A stretch of DNA of 64,000 nt from Rhodococcus sp. HM1 (GTDB taxonomy: Bacteria > Actinomycetota > Actinomycetes > Mycobacteriales > Mycobacteriaceae): the NCBI RefSeq assembly GCF_023218075.1, contig NZ_JALPTB010000006.1, positions 1-64,000 on the forward strand, read 5' to 3'. The number at the start of each line of letters is the position of its first letter. Positions within the stretch are counted from its first letter, which is position 1. The notes under the pieces are model-generated. The model was not told the origin of the DNA, made no database searches, and worked only from the letters and a program-made list of their open reading frames with translations. The position numbers and the translations under genes are program-made. Below are positions 37,798 to 45,828 of the stretch, piece by piece.

Positions 37798-38866
37798 CGT
37801 AGCGCCGCGCCAGCCGACGGCGGTGCTCGGTGGGCGACCCGAACAGCGACCGGTTCAGCGTCGCGCGTTTGAGGTACACGTGGATGCCGCTCTCCCACGT
37901 GTAGCCCATGCCGCCGTGCAATTGCATTGCCTTGCCTGCGATGTCGACGGCCGCGGCGCACACGTGCGACTTCGCCATCGAAACCGACACCCCTGCGTCC
38001 GGTGCGTCCTGCGCGACGTTCCGCACCGCGGCGTCGACGAGACGCCGGGACACGCTGATCGAGACGAGCATGTCGGCACACGCGTGCTTGACGGCCTGGA
38101 ACGAGCCGATCTTTCGTCCGAACTGCTCGCGTACCCCGACATACGCGACGGTGGTGTCGAGCATGGCATCGGCGAGGCCGAGGCTGTCGCACGCGACCGC
38201 GACGGCCGCCCGGTCGGCCAGATGCCGCAGGGCGGACTCGCCACCGTGGAACGGGTGAACGGCGTCGTCGGCGACCACGGTCCCCTCCGCGACCACCCTG
38301 CCGAAGGAACGGGTGGCATCGAGCACCGGTTGGTCCGTGACCTCGACACCACCGGCGCCGGGATCCACGTCGACGAGGACGACGGTGCCGTCGGGTCTCG
38401 TCGCCGGCACGAGCAGCCGGTCGGCGCCGGGCGCGTCGAGCACGAACGAGGCCTCCCCGCGCAGCACCGGCCCCTCCACGCCGGAGTCGAGGCGAAACGG
38501 CGTCACCCCGAAAGTCCCGCCGCCGAGCACGACGACCGGGACGGTCGCACCTGCAACGGCCTCGCGCAGCAGCCGGTCCTGCGCCGGACCGGGGGCGACG
38601 AGTCCGAGGGCCGGCACCGCGAGGGCAGCGACGGCGGGAAGTGGTCCCCGGGCTGCGGCCCGTCCGTATTCACGCAGAACGACGGCCGTCTCGGCGAATC
38701 CTGCTCCGGCACCGCCGAATTCCTCGCCTGCCTCGAGTCCGAGCCATCCCGAGTCGGCGACGCGACTCCAGGACGGTGCGCTGTCCGGGTCCGCGGCGGC
38801 GAGCACGCTCCGTGCGACGGCTCCGAGTTCGTCGTGGAACTCGGTGAGATCGAGGGTGCCGGTCAT
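37769..38866 (-). CDS. Acyl-CoA dehydrogenase, small/beta-type subunit
   Basis: Acyl-CoA dehydrogenase-fold protein of 365 residues with the C-terminal domain motifs VGVREQFGRKIGSFQAVKH and AMQLHGGMGYTWESGIHVY. The N-terminal half is shortened and lacks the usual substrate and FAD motif (W-C-x-T/S-E-P), typical of one partner in alpha2beta2 FadE pairs of steroid side-chain catabolism. Its ATG overlaps the stop of the 38863 dehydrogenase by four bases, so the two probably form one heteromer. The C-terminal peptide comes from palindrome P2. Confidence 0.85.
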   Translation of the reverse strand: MTGTLDLTEFHDELGAVARSVLAAADPDSAPSWSRVADSGWLGLEAGEEFGGAGAGFAETAVVLREYGRAAARGPLPAVAALAVPALGLVAPGPAQDRLLREAVAGATVPVVVLGGGTFGVTPFRLDSGVEGPVLRGEASFVLDAPGADRLLVPATRPDGTVVLVDVDPGAGGVEVTDQPVLDATRSFGRVVAEGTVVADDAVHPFHGGESALRHLADRAAVAVACDSLGLADAMLDTTVAYVGVREQFGRKIGSFQAVKHACADMLVSISVSRRLVDAAVRNVAQDAPDAGVSVSMAKSHVCAAAVDIAGKAMQLHGGMGYTWESGIHVYLKRATLNRSLFGSPTEHRRRLARRYAPGVPLWRP

Positions 38867-40059
38867 GTCGCGCTCCTCGGTTCGTGCGGCAGGCCCAGTG
38901 CGCGTTCACCAATGATGGTGCGCTGGATCTCGCTGGTACCTCCGGGGATCGTCCATTCCCACGAGCCGATGAAATCAAGGACCCACGGGCCCGATTCCCA
39001 GCTGCTCGACAGCGGTTTGCGCAATTCGGTCTGGGCGGCGAGACCGGCGACGTCTGCACCGAAATCGGTGGTGCGCTGGAGCAGTTCGCTGTAGTACAGC
39101 TTGACGATGGACGCGTCCGCGGGCCCGGGCCGGTCGTCGGCGACGAAATCGGCGCAGAGCGCGCGCAGTCCGGTGATCTCGGTTTCGAGTGCGGCGAGCC
39201 GGTCGGCGACGACCGATTCGTCCAGCGGTACGCTCCCGTCGGGCCGGGGTCGTGCGCACAGTTCGACGAGCCGGCGGAATCCGCCGGTGCCGAGCCGTTC
39301 CGCGAGTTCGAGCATCGTCATGCCGCGCTCGGCGCCGAGGGTTTCCTGCGCGACCGTCCACCCCTCGTTCTCCGGCCCGACGCGGTTGGCCTCGGGTACC
39401 ATGACGCCGTCGAGGAAGATCTCGCAGAAGTGCGATTCGCCGGTGGCCTGCCGGATCGGCCGGACCTCGACGCCGGACGTGCGCATGTCCATCAGGAAGT
39501 AGGAGATGCCGCGCCGTTTCGGCGCGTGAGGGTCGGTGCGGGCCAGCAGCAGGCACCAGTCCGCGTGCACTGCGCCGCTCGCCCACAGTTTCTGCCCGTC
39601 GACGACGTAGGTGTCACCGTCCCTACGGGCCGTCGTCGCGAGTGCTGCCATGTCGGATCCGGCACCGGGTTCGGAGAAGCCCTGGCACCAGATCTCGCCG
39701 TCGAGGATCGCGGGCAGGTGACGCCGGCATTGTTCGTCGGTGCCGGCGGCGAGCAGCGTGGAGGCCGCGTGGTGGATGGAGACGAACGGCAGCACGAGCC
39801 GCGGAGCGTCGTGGGCGGCCAGTTCCTGGTAGAGGACCACCTGTTCGGCGACGGACATGCCGCCGCCCCATTCCTTCGGCCAGTGCGGCACGGCGTATCC
39901 GGCGTCGCGCAGTGTCCGGAACCATTCCTTCTGGAAGGCGACGAACTCGTCGTCGGAGGCACCGGTCTGCGCCGAACGCCACTGTGTGGGAACGTGATCG
40001 CGGCACCACGCGCGTACCTCGGTGCGGAACTCGTCGAGCGCGGGCGGTGCCGGGCTCAT
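38863..40059 (-). CDS. Acyl-CoA dehydrogenase, alpha-type subunit
   Basis: FAD-dependent dehydrogenase of 398 residues introducing a 2,3-double bond into acyl-CoA. FAD/substrate motifs are WCQGFSEPGAGSDMA and YVVDGQKLWASGAVHADW. In the C-terminal GGTSEIQRTIIGERALGLP the glutamate that precedes GT in medium-chain enzymes is glycine, so the catalytic base may sit elsewhere (as in isovaleryl-CoA dehydrogenase) or in the partner. It overlaps both neighbours by four bases in the five-gene operon. Confidence 0.88.
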   Translation of the reverse strand: MSPAPPALDEFRTEVRAWCRDHVPTQWRSAQTGASDDEFVAFQKEWFRTLRDAGYAVPHWPKEWGGGMSVAEQVVLYQELAAHDAPRLVLPFVSIHHAASTLLAAGTDEQCRRHLPAILDGEIWCQGFSEPGAGSDMAALATTARRDGDTYVVDGQKLWASGAVHADWCLLLARTDPHAPKRRGISYFLMDMRTSGVEVRPIRQATGESHFCEIFLDGVMVPEANRVGPENEGWTVAQETLGAERGMTMLELAERLGTGGFRRLVELCARPRPDGSVPLDESVVADRLAALETEITGLRALCADFVADDRPGPADASIVKLYYSELLQRTTDFGADVAGLAAQTELRKPLSSSWESGPWVLDFIGSWEWTIPGGTSEIQRTIIGERALGLPHEPRSAT

Positions 40060-40865
40060 CTCGCGGGCTCCTTCCGTCTGCCGGTCTGCCGGTCGGTGTT
40101 CTCCCGTAACGCCAGGAGGCGGTCCCGATGCTCCGGCGTCTGCATCGTGTGGACCTCCGCGGAGAAGCCGGCCTGCATCGGCCCCGCCAGCGCCTGGGAC
40201 AGGTACATGTTGACGATGCGCTTGGTGCCCTGCAAGGCCTGCGGCGGCTGCGCGGCGAGCCGCGCCGCGAGCAGCCGGGCCTCGGGAAGCAGGTCGTCGG
40301 GGGCGGTGACGCGGCTGGCGAGGCCGAGCTCGACGGCGGTGGCAGCGGGGATGCGGTCGCCGGTGTACAGGTACTCCCGCGACCGCAGGATCGGGGTGAG
40401 CAGCGGCCAGAAGGCTGCGCCGCCGTCACCGGCGACCAGCCCGACGGCGACGTGCGGGTCGGCCAGGTATGCGCGCTCGGACATGAGCACGATGTCGCAC
40501 AGCACGGCGATGCTGGCCCCGAGCCCGACCGCGGGACCGTTGACGGCGGCGATCACCGGCAACGGGAATCGCAGCAGTTCCTCGACGATCTCGGCGCCCT
40601 CGCGGATGCTCTCGTCGCGCGCGACCGGGTCGTCGAGGAACGACGTGATCCAGTCGAGGTCGCCGCCGGCGCTGAACGCCCGGCCCGCACCGGTGAGCAC
40701 GACGACGGCGGCATCCCGGTCCGCCGCGAGCCGGCGCCACACGTTCGCCAGCGCCCAGTGCAGTTCCTTGTTCACGGCGTTGAGTTCGTCGGGGCGGTTG
40801 ACGGTGACGATCCGGACGGGTCCATCGGATTCGACGGTGAGCACGTCGGGGAGGTTGCCGTTCAC
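40056..40865 (-). CDS. Enoyl-CoA hydratase/isomerase family protein
   Basis: Crotonase-fold protein of 269 residues. The oxyanion-hole motifs are GRAFSAGGDLDWI and AVNGPAVGLGASIAVLCD. By eye both catalytic glutamates of rat hydratase are absent (serine in GLGAS, histidine in ADPHVAVGLVAGDGG), as in several uncharacterised actinobacterial crotonases, so activity may be different from hydration. The GTG start at 40865 overlaps the upstream dehydrogenase stop (GTGA), and its stop overlaps the next dehydrogenase ATG. Confidence 0.85.
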   Translation of the reverse strand: MNGNLPDVLTVESDGPVRIVTVNRPDELNAVNKELHWALANVWRRLAADRDAAVVVLTGAGRAFSAGGDLDWITSFLDDPVARDESIREGAEIVEELLRFPLPVIAAVNGPAVGLGASIAVLCDIVLMSERAYLADPHVAVGLVAGDGGAAFWPLLTPILRSREYLYTGDRIPAATAVELGLASRVTAPDDLLPEARLLAARLAAQPPQALQGTKRIVNMYLSQALAGPMQAGFSAEVHTMQTPEHRDRLLALRENTDRQTGRRKEPAR

Positions 40866-41815
40866 AGCAGCGCCGCCTCGGCGGTCGGACTGAACAGGCC
40901 GGTCAGGCCCCGCCGGCCGACGGTGCACGTCAGGGCGTCGAGCGTGCCGGACGGGCCCCACGGGATGCGCCGCAAGGGGATGCTGTAGCGGGAGATCCAC
41001 GACACCGTCGTCTCGTCGCAGAAGCCACCGGCCCCGTGCAGTTGGTGGGCGATGCGGAACACGACCTGTGCTGCCTCGACGGCCGCGAGCCGCAACGCGA
41101 GCGCGTCGTCGAGTGCCTCGGCGTTGCCTGCCTGGACGCTCCACAGCGTGTACTTGGCGAGCACATCGAGCCCGCTGCGTTCGACCTCGGCCTCGGTGAG
41201 CTGGAACTGCACGCCCTGCAGACGTGCGAGCGGCGCACCGAACTGTTCCCGGAGCAGGACGTGGGACCGCGTGAGATCCATTGCCCGATCGAGCATTCCG
41301 AGAAGCGTCCAGCACGGCAGGGTCAGCGCGAGGGCGAGATCGCCGAGGCCGTCGTCGTCGATCGACTGCAGATCGAGTTGCGCCGCGAACGCGGACATGC
41401 GGGGCGGCGTGCTCGGCGGGCGCGCGATCGCACGGCTGCGCTGTCCGTCGAGTGCGACTGCGGCCCAACGCAGATCGAGGTTCGCGATGGGTGCCTTGGG
41501 ATCGGAATCGGCGACGACGACGAGTCCGTCGACGTCGAGATCCGCCGGACGGGACAGGCGTTCGGCGACCGGATAGGGCACCGCCCAGTAGCCGACGCTG
41601 CGGCACAGCGCGGCGGCCGCCTCGAGTTCGTCGGCGTCGCCACGCGGATCGAGATCCCACGCGCCGAGCTCGGCGAGGACGGGCGCGACGATGTCCTGCC
41701 GGAGCGCCGGGTCTCCCTCGACTCGCCGGACGAGTTCGTCACCGCCGGCCGCTTCGAGTGCCCGCAGCGCCTCCTTCCCGTAGTCCGTTGCTTCCGGGCT
41801 CAATTCGATGTTCAT
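40862..41815 (-). CDS. Acyl-CoA dehydrogenase, small/beta-type subunit
   Basis: Short acyl-CoA dehydrogenase-like protein of 317 residues. The C-terminal helical domain is clear (SHVLLREQFGAPLARLQGVQFQLTEAEVE, then FRIAHQLHGAGGFCDE), but the N-terminal half is reduced and lacks the FAD-binding W-C-x-S-E-P block. It overlaps the full-length dehydrogenase at 41812 by four bases, the arrangement of heteromeric FadE pairs. The start is ATG 41815. The long open frame upstream is read-through. Confidence 0.85.
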   Translation of the reverse strand: MNIELSPEATDYGKEALRALEAAGGDELVRRVEGDPALRQDIVAPVLAELGAWDLDPRGDADELEAAAALCRSVGYWAVPYPVAERLSRPADLDVDGLVVVADSDPKAPIANLDLRWAAVALDGQRSRAIARPPSTPPRMSAFAAQLDLQSIDDDGLGDLALALTLPCWTLLGMLDRAMDLTRSHVLLREQFGAPLARLQGVQFQLTEAEVERSGLDVLAKYTLWSVQAGNAEALDDALALRLAAVEAAQVVFRIAHQLHGAGGFCDETTVSWISRYSIPLRRIPWGPSGTLDALTCTVGRRGLTGLFSPTAEAALL

Positions 41816-42984
41816 GATGCCGCCAGGAGGGCTCGGGCGAGAAGAATGCGCTGCATCTCGATGCTGCCCGACGCGACGGTCGCCGCCTGGGAGTACCGCC
41901 AGTGGTCCTCCACCGCCCGGCGGAACCACAGGGCCGTCGCATTGTCGAATTCTTCCGCGCTGTCGTCGGGGGGTGTTGCGTACACGGCGATCTCGGTGAG
42001 CACCTCGGCGCTGCCCTGATCGAGGGTGGTGACCGCGATCCGGTAGGCCGCGGCGTCGCCGGGGTGGACGGTGCCGGTCTCCTGCAGTGACACCACGCGA
42101 TACGCGAGCAGCCGCGCGCGCCGGCAGTGGGTGAGCATGCGCGCCCAGCGAGCTTTCAGTTCCGCAGGCACGTCGTCCCAGCGGTCGCCGAGCACCGAGG
42201 GCGCGGCCTGCAGCAGCCGCTCGCAGCGCGCGTACCGGGCGATACCGACCCGCTCGTAGGACAGGACCTCCTGCACGACGGACCAGCCGTTGTCGACCTC
42301 GCCGAGCACGTCGGCCTCGGTGACGCGCACGTCGTCGAAGAAGACCTCGTTGAGGTGGTGCGGTCCGAGCATGGACCGGATGGGCCGGACCTCGATTCCC
42401 GGTGCGGACATGGGAACGAGAAAGACCGTGAGCCCCTGCTGTTTCCGCTCCCCGGTCGACGTTCGGGCCAGCAGGAAACACCATTGCGCCATGGTCGCGT
42501 AGGACGTCCAGATCTTCTGGCCCGAAATCAGCCAGCCGTCGCCGTCTCGGCGGGCCGCGGTGCGCAGCGACGCGAGATCGGAGCCGGCCTCGGGTTCGCT
42601 GAAGCCCTGACACCAGATCACCTCGCCGCGCGCGATGGGCGGCAGGTGTCTTTCCTGCTGGTGGGGGGTTCCGTGCCGCATGATGGTGGGCCCGACCCAG
42701 TTCACGCCCATGTACTGCGCGCCCCGCGGTTCGTGATGCGCCCACATCTCCTCTCGGACGACGGTCTGTTCCCAGATCGTGGCTCCACGGCCGCCGAACT
42801 CCTCCGGCCAGGCCGCGCACAGCAGACCGCGGTCGGCGAGAAGCCGGCAGAACGCTTGTGCCGCTTCGAGATCGGCCGGATCGTCGGTGAATGCTCCGAG
42901 GAAGTGCTCGGGGACGTGGTCCTGCACCAGCCTGCGAAGTTCGCGCCGCAACTCCGGAGCTTCTCCACCCATCGTGAAGTCCAT
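41812..42984 (-). CDS. Acyl-CoA dehydrogenase, alpha-type subunit
   Basis: Full-length dehydrogenase of 390 residues with IWCQGFSEPEAGSDLASL and WLISGQKIWTSYATMAQW. The C-terminal ASGSIEMQRILLARALL again lacks the glutamate of the medium-chain Y-E-G-T motif. First gene of the operon alpha, beta, crotonase, alpha, beta, all coupled by four-base overlaps. Operator S3 lies 18 bases upstream of its ATG, between it and gntR. Confidence 0.9.
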   Translation of the reverse strand: MDFTMGGEAPELRRELRRLVQDHVPEHFLGAFTDDPADLEAAQAFCRLLADRGLLCAAWPEEFGGRGATIWEQTVVREEMWAHHEPRGAQYMGVNWVGPTIMRHGTPHQQERHLPPIARGEVIWCQGFSEPEAGSDLASLRTAARRDGDGWLISGQKIWTSYATMAQWCFLLARTSTGERKQQGLTVFLVPMSAPGIEVRPIRSMLGPHHLNEVFFDDVRVTEADVLGEVDNGWSVVQEVLSYERVGIARYARCERLLQAAPSVLGDRWDDVPAELKARWARMLTHCRRARLLAYRVVSLQETGTVHPGDAAAYRIAVTTLDQGSAEVLTEIAVYATPPDDSAEEFDNATALWFRRAVEDHWRYSQAATVASGSIEMQRILLARALLAAS

Positions 42985-43001
42985 GAGCGGACACTACGTC
43001 A

Positions 43002-43015
43002 ATCCTAATAAGGAT
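43002..43015. promoter_or_regulatory. Operator S3 (ATCCTAATAAGGAT)
   Basis: One-base variant of the S1/S2 core in the 121-base divergent region between the dehydrogenase operon and gntR. The position suggests that the regulator controls the operon and itself. A TTGACA-like box lies next to it on the minus strand (43039-43044). Confidence 0.7.
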
Positions 43016-43105
43016 AGCAATGCTTGATGTTATAAGACTGTCAATAATTGGAAGTATGACTCGACCTACGGATAGACTGACGCGCATGGATGAAAGGCGC
43101 ACTTC

Positions 43106-43900
43106 GTGACGACCCCGCGGCGCGGCCGAGTTCCCCAGCGGCGCATAGCGGAAACGGTCGCCGCCGAGCTTCGCGACCACATCCTCTCGGACGACAGCTA
43201 CCGACTGCCCACGCAGGACCAGCTGGTCAAGGATTTCGGCGTCAGTTACCCCTCGATCCGGGAGGCACTGCGCATCCTCGAGACCGAGGGCCTGGTCACG
43301 GTGCGTCGCGGCAACGTCGGCGGCGCCGAGGTGCACCGGCCGGACGAGTTCTCCGCCGCCTACCACCTGGGCCTGGCACTCCAGGGCGCTCGCGTCACCC
43401 TCGGCGATCTCGCCGCCGGCCTGCAGAAACTCGAACCGATGTGCGCGGCCGAACTCGCCCGCCGCCCCGACCGCGCCGAGGTGATCGTTCCGACCCTCGA
43501 AGCGAACGTGAACGCGTGCGCCGAGGTGGTCGACGACGGCGTCGCATTCACCCGGATCGCGCGCGAATTCCACGATCTGGTGGTCTCGTTCACGCCGAAC
43601 GTCACCATGCGGTACGTCGTCAGCAGCCTGGTGGCGCTGTGGTCCGCGCAGGAGATGGCCTGGGCCGAGGTGCTCACCCGCCGCGGCGAGTACCCGTCCG
43701 AGAAGGAGGCCGAAGACGCGGTGCGCGTCCATCGCCGGATCGTCGACGAGATCGCCGCCGGCCGCGACGACGAGGCCGAACGCATCGCCCGCGCGCACCT
43801 GGCCGCGACGCAGGCACTCCTGCTCGACCGCTTCGACGACGGCGTCGTGAACGCGTCGTCCGCGATGGCCCGGCAGGCCGGTCAGCGTCCCCGGATCTAG
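43106..43900 (+). CDS. GntR-family regulator, FadR/FCD type
   Basis: Transcriptional regulator of 264 residues. The N-terminal winged helix-turn-helix spans about residues 10-75 (LPTQDQLVKDFGVSYPSIREALRILETEGLV). The C-terminal all-helical FCD domain has metal/ligand-type histidines in AREFHDLVV, AVRVHRRIVDEI and ARAHLAATQ. FCD regulators usually bind an acid or acyl-CoA pathway intermediate and are released from the operator. Central position in the island, divergent from the dehydrogenase operon across S3. The GTG start has GAAAGG upstream. A terminator hairpin follows. Confidence 0.88.
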   Translation: MTTPRRGRVPQRRIAETVAAELRDHILSDDSYRLPTQDQLVKDFGVSYPSIREALRILETEGLVTVRRGNVGGAEVHRPDEFSAAYHLGLALQGARVTLGDLAAGLQKLEPMCAAELARRPDRAEVIVPTLEANVNACAEVVDDGVAFTRIAREFHDLVVSFTPNVTMRYVVSSLVALWSAQEMAWAEVLTRRGEYPSEKEAEDAVRVHRRIVDEIAAGRDDEAERIARAHLAATQALLLDRFDDGVVNASSAMARQAGQRPRI

Positions 43901-43929
43901 TCCCCCGGATCCGATCCCCCAGTCGAGAC

Positions 43930-43958
43930 ACTCCGGTTGCGGATCCCGCATCCGGAGT
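43930..43958 (+). terminator. Terminator after gntR
   Basis: Stem of 7 plus 5 base pairs with one T-T mismatch (ACTCCGG..TGCGG ATC CCGCA..CCGGAGT), followed by TTCGTGTGTTTT. It lies 30 bases past the gntR stop. Confidence 0.7.
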
Positions 43959-44052
43959 TTCGTGTGTTTTCGACACGTAATCAACTGTCCCGCAACGTGA
44001 CCGGGTCCGACGGACCGCGTGCACCCGGCACGGCAACCCTTCCCATGTGGCT

Positions 44053-44066
44053 ATCCTTATAAAGAT
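44053..44066. promoter_or_regulatory. Operator S4 (ATCCTTATAAAGAT)
   Basis: Fourth copy of the island operator, here extended to an 18-base near-palindrome CTATCCTTATAAAGATAG (44051-44068). It stands about 170 bases before the propeller gene and the long oxygenase operon. Confidence 0.68.
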
Positions 44067-44238
44067 AGTAATACTTGTAAAGCTCGCAGTCTCGTGTCTA
44101 CACTCACCCTCGATGAAAGTGGCCTGCGTCACTCAACCTGGATACGCAGCGCACCGTCGCGACAAGCCTCACACGAAACGCACTACCGAGTTCCACACTT
44201 CGGAGAATCAGGTTCTCATCACGGGAGGGGACCCCACC

Positions 44239-45828
44239 TTGACATCAGGGGCGCGCTACACCGGAACATCGACAAGTCTCATCGAGGGATGGGGACTGGA
44301 ACGACTCACACCGCCGAGCCGGCTCTTCGGCGCGAACGGTCTCCGCAGCGGCCCGGACGGCCGCATCTACGTCGCACAGGTCGCAGGCAGCCAGATCAGC
44401 GCATTCGACCCCGTTACCGGCGCGCTCGAAACGATCAGCCCCAAGGGCAGCGACATCGTCGCCCCCGACGACGTCGCGTTCGACAGCCGCGGCGACATGT
44501 ACATCACCGAGTACTACGACGGGCGCGTCAGCATCCGCGGCGCCGACGGCAGCACCCGTCTGCTGCGCGACGACCTGCCCGGCGCCAACGGCATCACGAT
44601 CCACCAGGACCGGCTGTTCGTGAACGAGTGCCGGGTCGGTGGCCGCCTCATGGAACTGAACCCGGCCGGCGGCGCCCCCAAGGTTCTCCTCGACGAACTC
44701 CCGATGCCCAACGGCATGGAGGTCGGTCCGGACGGCAAGCTCTACTACCCGCTGCTCGGCACGAACGACATCTGGCGCATCGATCCCGACGGTGGCGAGC
44801 CCGAACGCGTCGCCGGCGACCTCGGCGTCCCGGACGCGGTCAAGTTCGACTCCGACGGTTTCATCGTCTCCACCCAGGTTGCCTCCGGCCAGGTGCTGCG
44901 GATCAACCCGCGCAACGGCGACCGCACGGTCCTGGCCCAGCTGAATCCCGGACTCGACAACCTCACCTTCCTCGGCGACCGGCTGTTCGTGTCGAGCTTC
45001 ACCGGCAAGGTGACCGAGATCCTCGCCGGCGGCGAGACCCGCGAAGCCCTGTCGGACGGCTTGACCTGGCCACTGGACCTGACCGTCGGACCCGACGGCA
45101 CCGTCTATATCGCCGACGGCACCTTCCTGCTCGCGCTCGAGCCGGGCGGCGGAACCCGCACTCTCGGAATGCTGTTCAGTCCCGGCTGGCCCGGCTACAT
45201 CCGCGGCGTGACCGCCGTCGGCAACGGCGAATTCATCGTCACCGGCGACGGCATCGTCTCCCGATACAACCCGGCTGCCGCCGAGAGCGAGGTCCTCGCC
45301 GACGGACTCGAAGCGCTCTACGGAGTGGCGGTGTCCCACAGTGGAACCGTCGTCGCCGCCGACCTCGGCGCCGGCAAGGTCTACGCAGTCGCGTCCGGTG
45401 AAGCCCGGGTGGTCGCCGACGGGCTGGCCGAGCCGATCGGCGTCGCGTTCGCGTCGAACGGCACGGCCCTGGTCTCCGAAGCCGGGGCCGGACGGATCCT
45501 CTCGATCACCGCCTCCGGTGTCGACACCCTGATCGACGGCCTCGAACGACCGGAGGGCATCGTCGTACACGACGGCACGCTGTTCATCGTCGACGTCGAC
45601 GCGAAAACCCTGATCGGCGTCGATCTCGAAACCAAGGCTCAGCAAGTCATCGCGCGAAACCTCCCGGTCGGCGCGCCCGAGGGTGTGACACCGAAGCCGC
45701 TGCTCGGCCTGCCCCCGTTCTCCGGGCCGCAAGGTCCGTTCGCGGGTATCGCCGCCGGACCGGACGGCACCCTCTACGTGTCGGCCGACGCCGAAGGCAG
45801 CGTCCTCGCGATCCGCAAGGTCCGGTGA
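44239..45828 (+). CDS. SMP-30/gluconolactonase-like beta-propeller protein, 12 blades
   Basis: Protein of 529 residues made of repeated propeller strands. Twelve blade motifs can be counted, such as GPDGRIYVA, DSRGDMYITEY, GPDGKLYYP, DSDGFIVST, GPDGTVYIAD, SNGTALVSE and GPDGTLYVSAD. SMP-30-family lactonases have about 300 residues and six blades, so this looks like a doubled propeller. A lactone hydrolase is a reasonable guess given the Baeyer-Villiger gene in the operon. The TTG start at 44239 follows GGGAGGGG by eight bases. No signal peptide is evident. First gene of the ten-gene operon after operator S4. Confidence 0.78.
   Translation: MTSGARYTGTSTSLIEGWGLERLTPPSRLFGANGLRSGPDGRIYVAQVAGSQISAFDPVTGALETISPKGSDIVAPDDVAFDSRGDMYITEYYDGRVSIRGADGSTRLLRDDLPGANGITIHQDRLFVNECRVGGRLMELNPAGGAPKVLLDELPMPNGMEVGPDGKLYYPLLGTNDIWRIDPDGGEPERVAGDLGVPDAVKFDSDGFIVSTQVASGQVLRINPRNGDRTVLAQLNPGLDNLTFLGDRLFVSSFTGKVTEILAGGETREALSDGLTWPLDLTVGPDGTVYIADGTFLLALEPGGGTRTLGMLFSPGWPGYIRGVTAVGNGEFIVTGDGIVSRYNPAAAESEVLADGLEALYGVAVSHSGTVVAADLGAGKVYAVASGEARVVADGLAEPIGVAFASNGTALVSEAGAGRILSITASGVDTLIDGLERPEGIVVHDGTLFIVDVDAKTLIGVDLETKAQQVIARNLPVGAPEGVTPKPLLGLPPFSGPQGPFAGIAAGPDGTLYVSADAEGSVLAIRKVR

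Larger units (their letters stand above)
43901..44238. other. 338-base intergenic region with terminator and operator S4
   Basis: Non-coding stretch between gntR and the propeller gene. It holds the gntR terminator (43930-43958), a second small stem CGTGT/ACACG (43961-43977), operator S4 (44053-44066), and about 170 bases of probable leader of lower GC. An ATG at 44113 is in frame with the propeller gene but has no ribosome-binding site, so I treat the stretch as untranslated. Confidence 0.6.

Noticed and set aside
41816-43984. Upstream continuation of the 317-residue dehydrogenase frame
   Set aside because: Read-through above ATG 41815; it overlaps the alpha subunit and gntR, with no motif of its own.
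44047-44238. N-terminal extension of the propeller protein from 44047 or 44113
   Set aside because: It would translate operator S4 or start without a ribosome-binding site; TTG 44239 has a strong one.
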